Assembly (NCBI RefSeq): GCF_003797775.2
Contig: NZ_CP060725.1
Span: forward strand, 4,024,001 to 4,088,000
Reading direction: 5' to 3'
Length of the DNA: 64,000 bases
From: Sphingopyxis sp. OPL5
Lineage (GTDB): Bacteria > Pseudomonadota > Alphaproteobacteria > Sphingomonadales > Sphingomonadaceae
Shown piece by piece: positions 63,837 to 64,000 of the stretch (its first letter is position 1; each line of letters opens with the position of its first letter). The notes under the pieces are model-generated. The model ran no database searches. It saw nothing but the letters and a program-made list of their open reading frames with translations, and was not told the DNA's origin. The position numbers and the translations under genes are program-made.

Positions 63837-64000
63837 TCAAAAGTCGCCGCGCTCGCGCAGCAGCGCCTCGACCTTTTCGACGTCCGAGGGATAGTTGACA
63901 TCGCCATAGCCCCCCGCGACGGGATCGACCTCGACCAGCGCAATCGGCTGGCCATTTTCGAGAAATCGTAGCTGTTCCAGGCTTTCTGCGACTTCGAGCG
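63837..64000 (-). CDS. kdsB: 3-deoxy-manno-octulosonate cytidylyltransferase, C-terminal part
   Basis: Only the last 54 or so codons lie in the window. The frame reads LEVAESLEQLRFLENGQPIA, then VEVDPVAGGYGDVNYPSDVE and KVEALLRERGDF before TGA (63837-63839). The pattern ESLEQLR.LE.G followed by a VxYPxDVEKV block is that of the KdsB C-terminus, the enzyme that activates Kdo for lipopolysaccharide. The start is beyond the edge. It converges with the HlyD gene, 10 bases apart. Confidence 0.75.
   Translation of the reverse strand, partial: LEVAESLEQLRFLENGQPIALVEVDPVAGGYGDVNYPSDVEKVEALLRERGDF

Overview
The window reads as ordinary chromosome of an aerobic, GC-rich alphaproteobacterium of the Sphingomonadaceae, most likely Sphingopyxis or a close relative. 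The support is the high GC, a SapC-family protein, RsmB/FolK/RppH/HisI/PurF of alphaproteobacterial type, a KorAB 2-oxoacid:ferredoxin oxidoreductase, many acyl-CoA dehydrogenases, and several families of short palindromic intergenic repeats. The genus is inferred from general resemblance, not from a search.

Layout. 1-8 kb: MHS-type transporter, RlpA lipoprotein, UvrD/PcrA helicase, DUF4349 lipoprotein, aspartyl/asparaginyl hydroxylase-like protein, acyl-CoA dehydrogenase, then tRNA-Ala(CGC). 8-16 kb: medium-chain reductase, DEAD-box helicase, a secreted unknown, FAD-linked oxidase, SapC, cytochrome b561, an SDHAF4-like succinate dehydrogenase assembly factor, and RsmB. 16-19 kb: an overlapping two-gene unit, a TIR-membrane-SH3-YARHG protein followed by a TPR/SLOG/class III nucleotide cyclase. 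It is the best candidate in the window for an undescribed signalling or immune system. 19-25 kb: DUF885 lipoprotein, MFS exporter, RBBP9-like hydrolase overlapping cysK, SleB-type cell wall hydrolase. 25.1-26.1 kb: a decayed patch with two apparently frameshifted small genes, bracketed by an exact 22-bp direct repeat.

26-32 kb: DUF3617 protein, zinc-type reductase, and the sulfate-activation cluster cysD, cysNC (fused ATP-sulfurylase GTPase and APS kinase), cysQ. 32-46 kb: a leucine/branched-chain acyl-CoA catabolic region on the plus strand (isovaleryl-CoA dehydrogenase, two small membrane proteins, methylcrotonyl-CoA carboxylase beta and alpha subunits, MaoC hydratase, CitE-like lyase). An M13 peptidase, a phospholipase D and a second acyl-CoA dehydrogenase lie on the other strand. 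A low-GC orphan gene sits between the two carboxylase genes. A MerR regulator with a palindromic operator inside its own promoter precedes the second dehydrogenase.

46-57.6 kb: hisI, purF, a short-chain dehydrogenase, then a long minus-strand run read in the order korA-korB, an unknown secreted protein, a YdjM-like membrane hydrolase, a DNA photolyase that appears to start at CTG, a cyclopropane-fatty-acid synthase-like enzyme and a class C beta-lactamase-type hydrolase. 57.8-64 kb: esterase and rppH (overlapping), a family 5 uracil-DNA glycosylase, folK, tRNA-Lys(TTT) with a second copy of its 3' end 89 bp downstream, a type I secretion ATPase plus HlyD adaptor, and the 3' end of kdsB at the edge.

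No CRISPR array, transposase, integrase or rRNA gene was seen. Intergenic DNA is dominated by inverted repeats of at least three sequence families.
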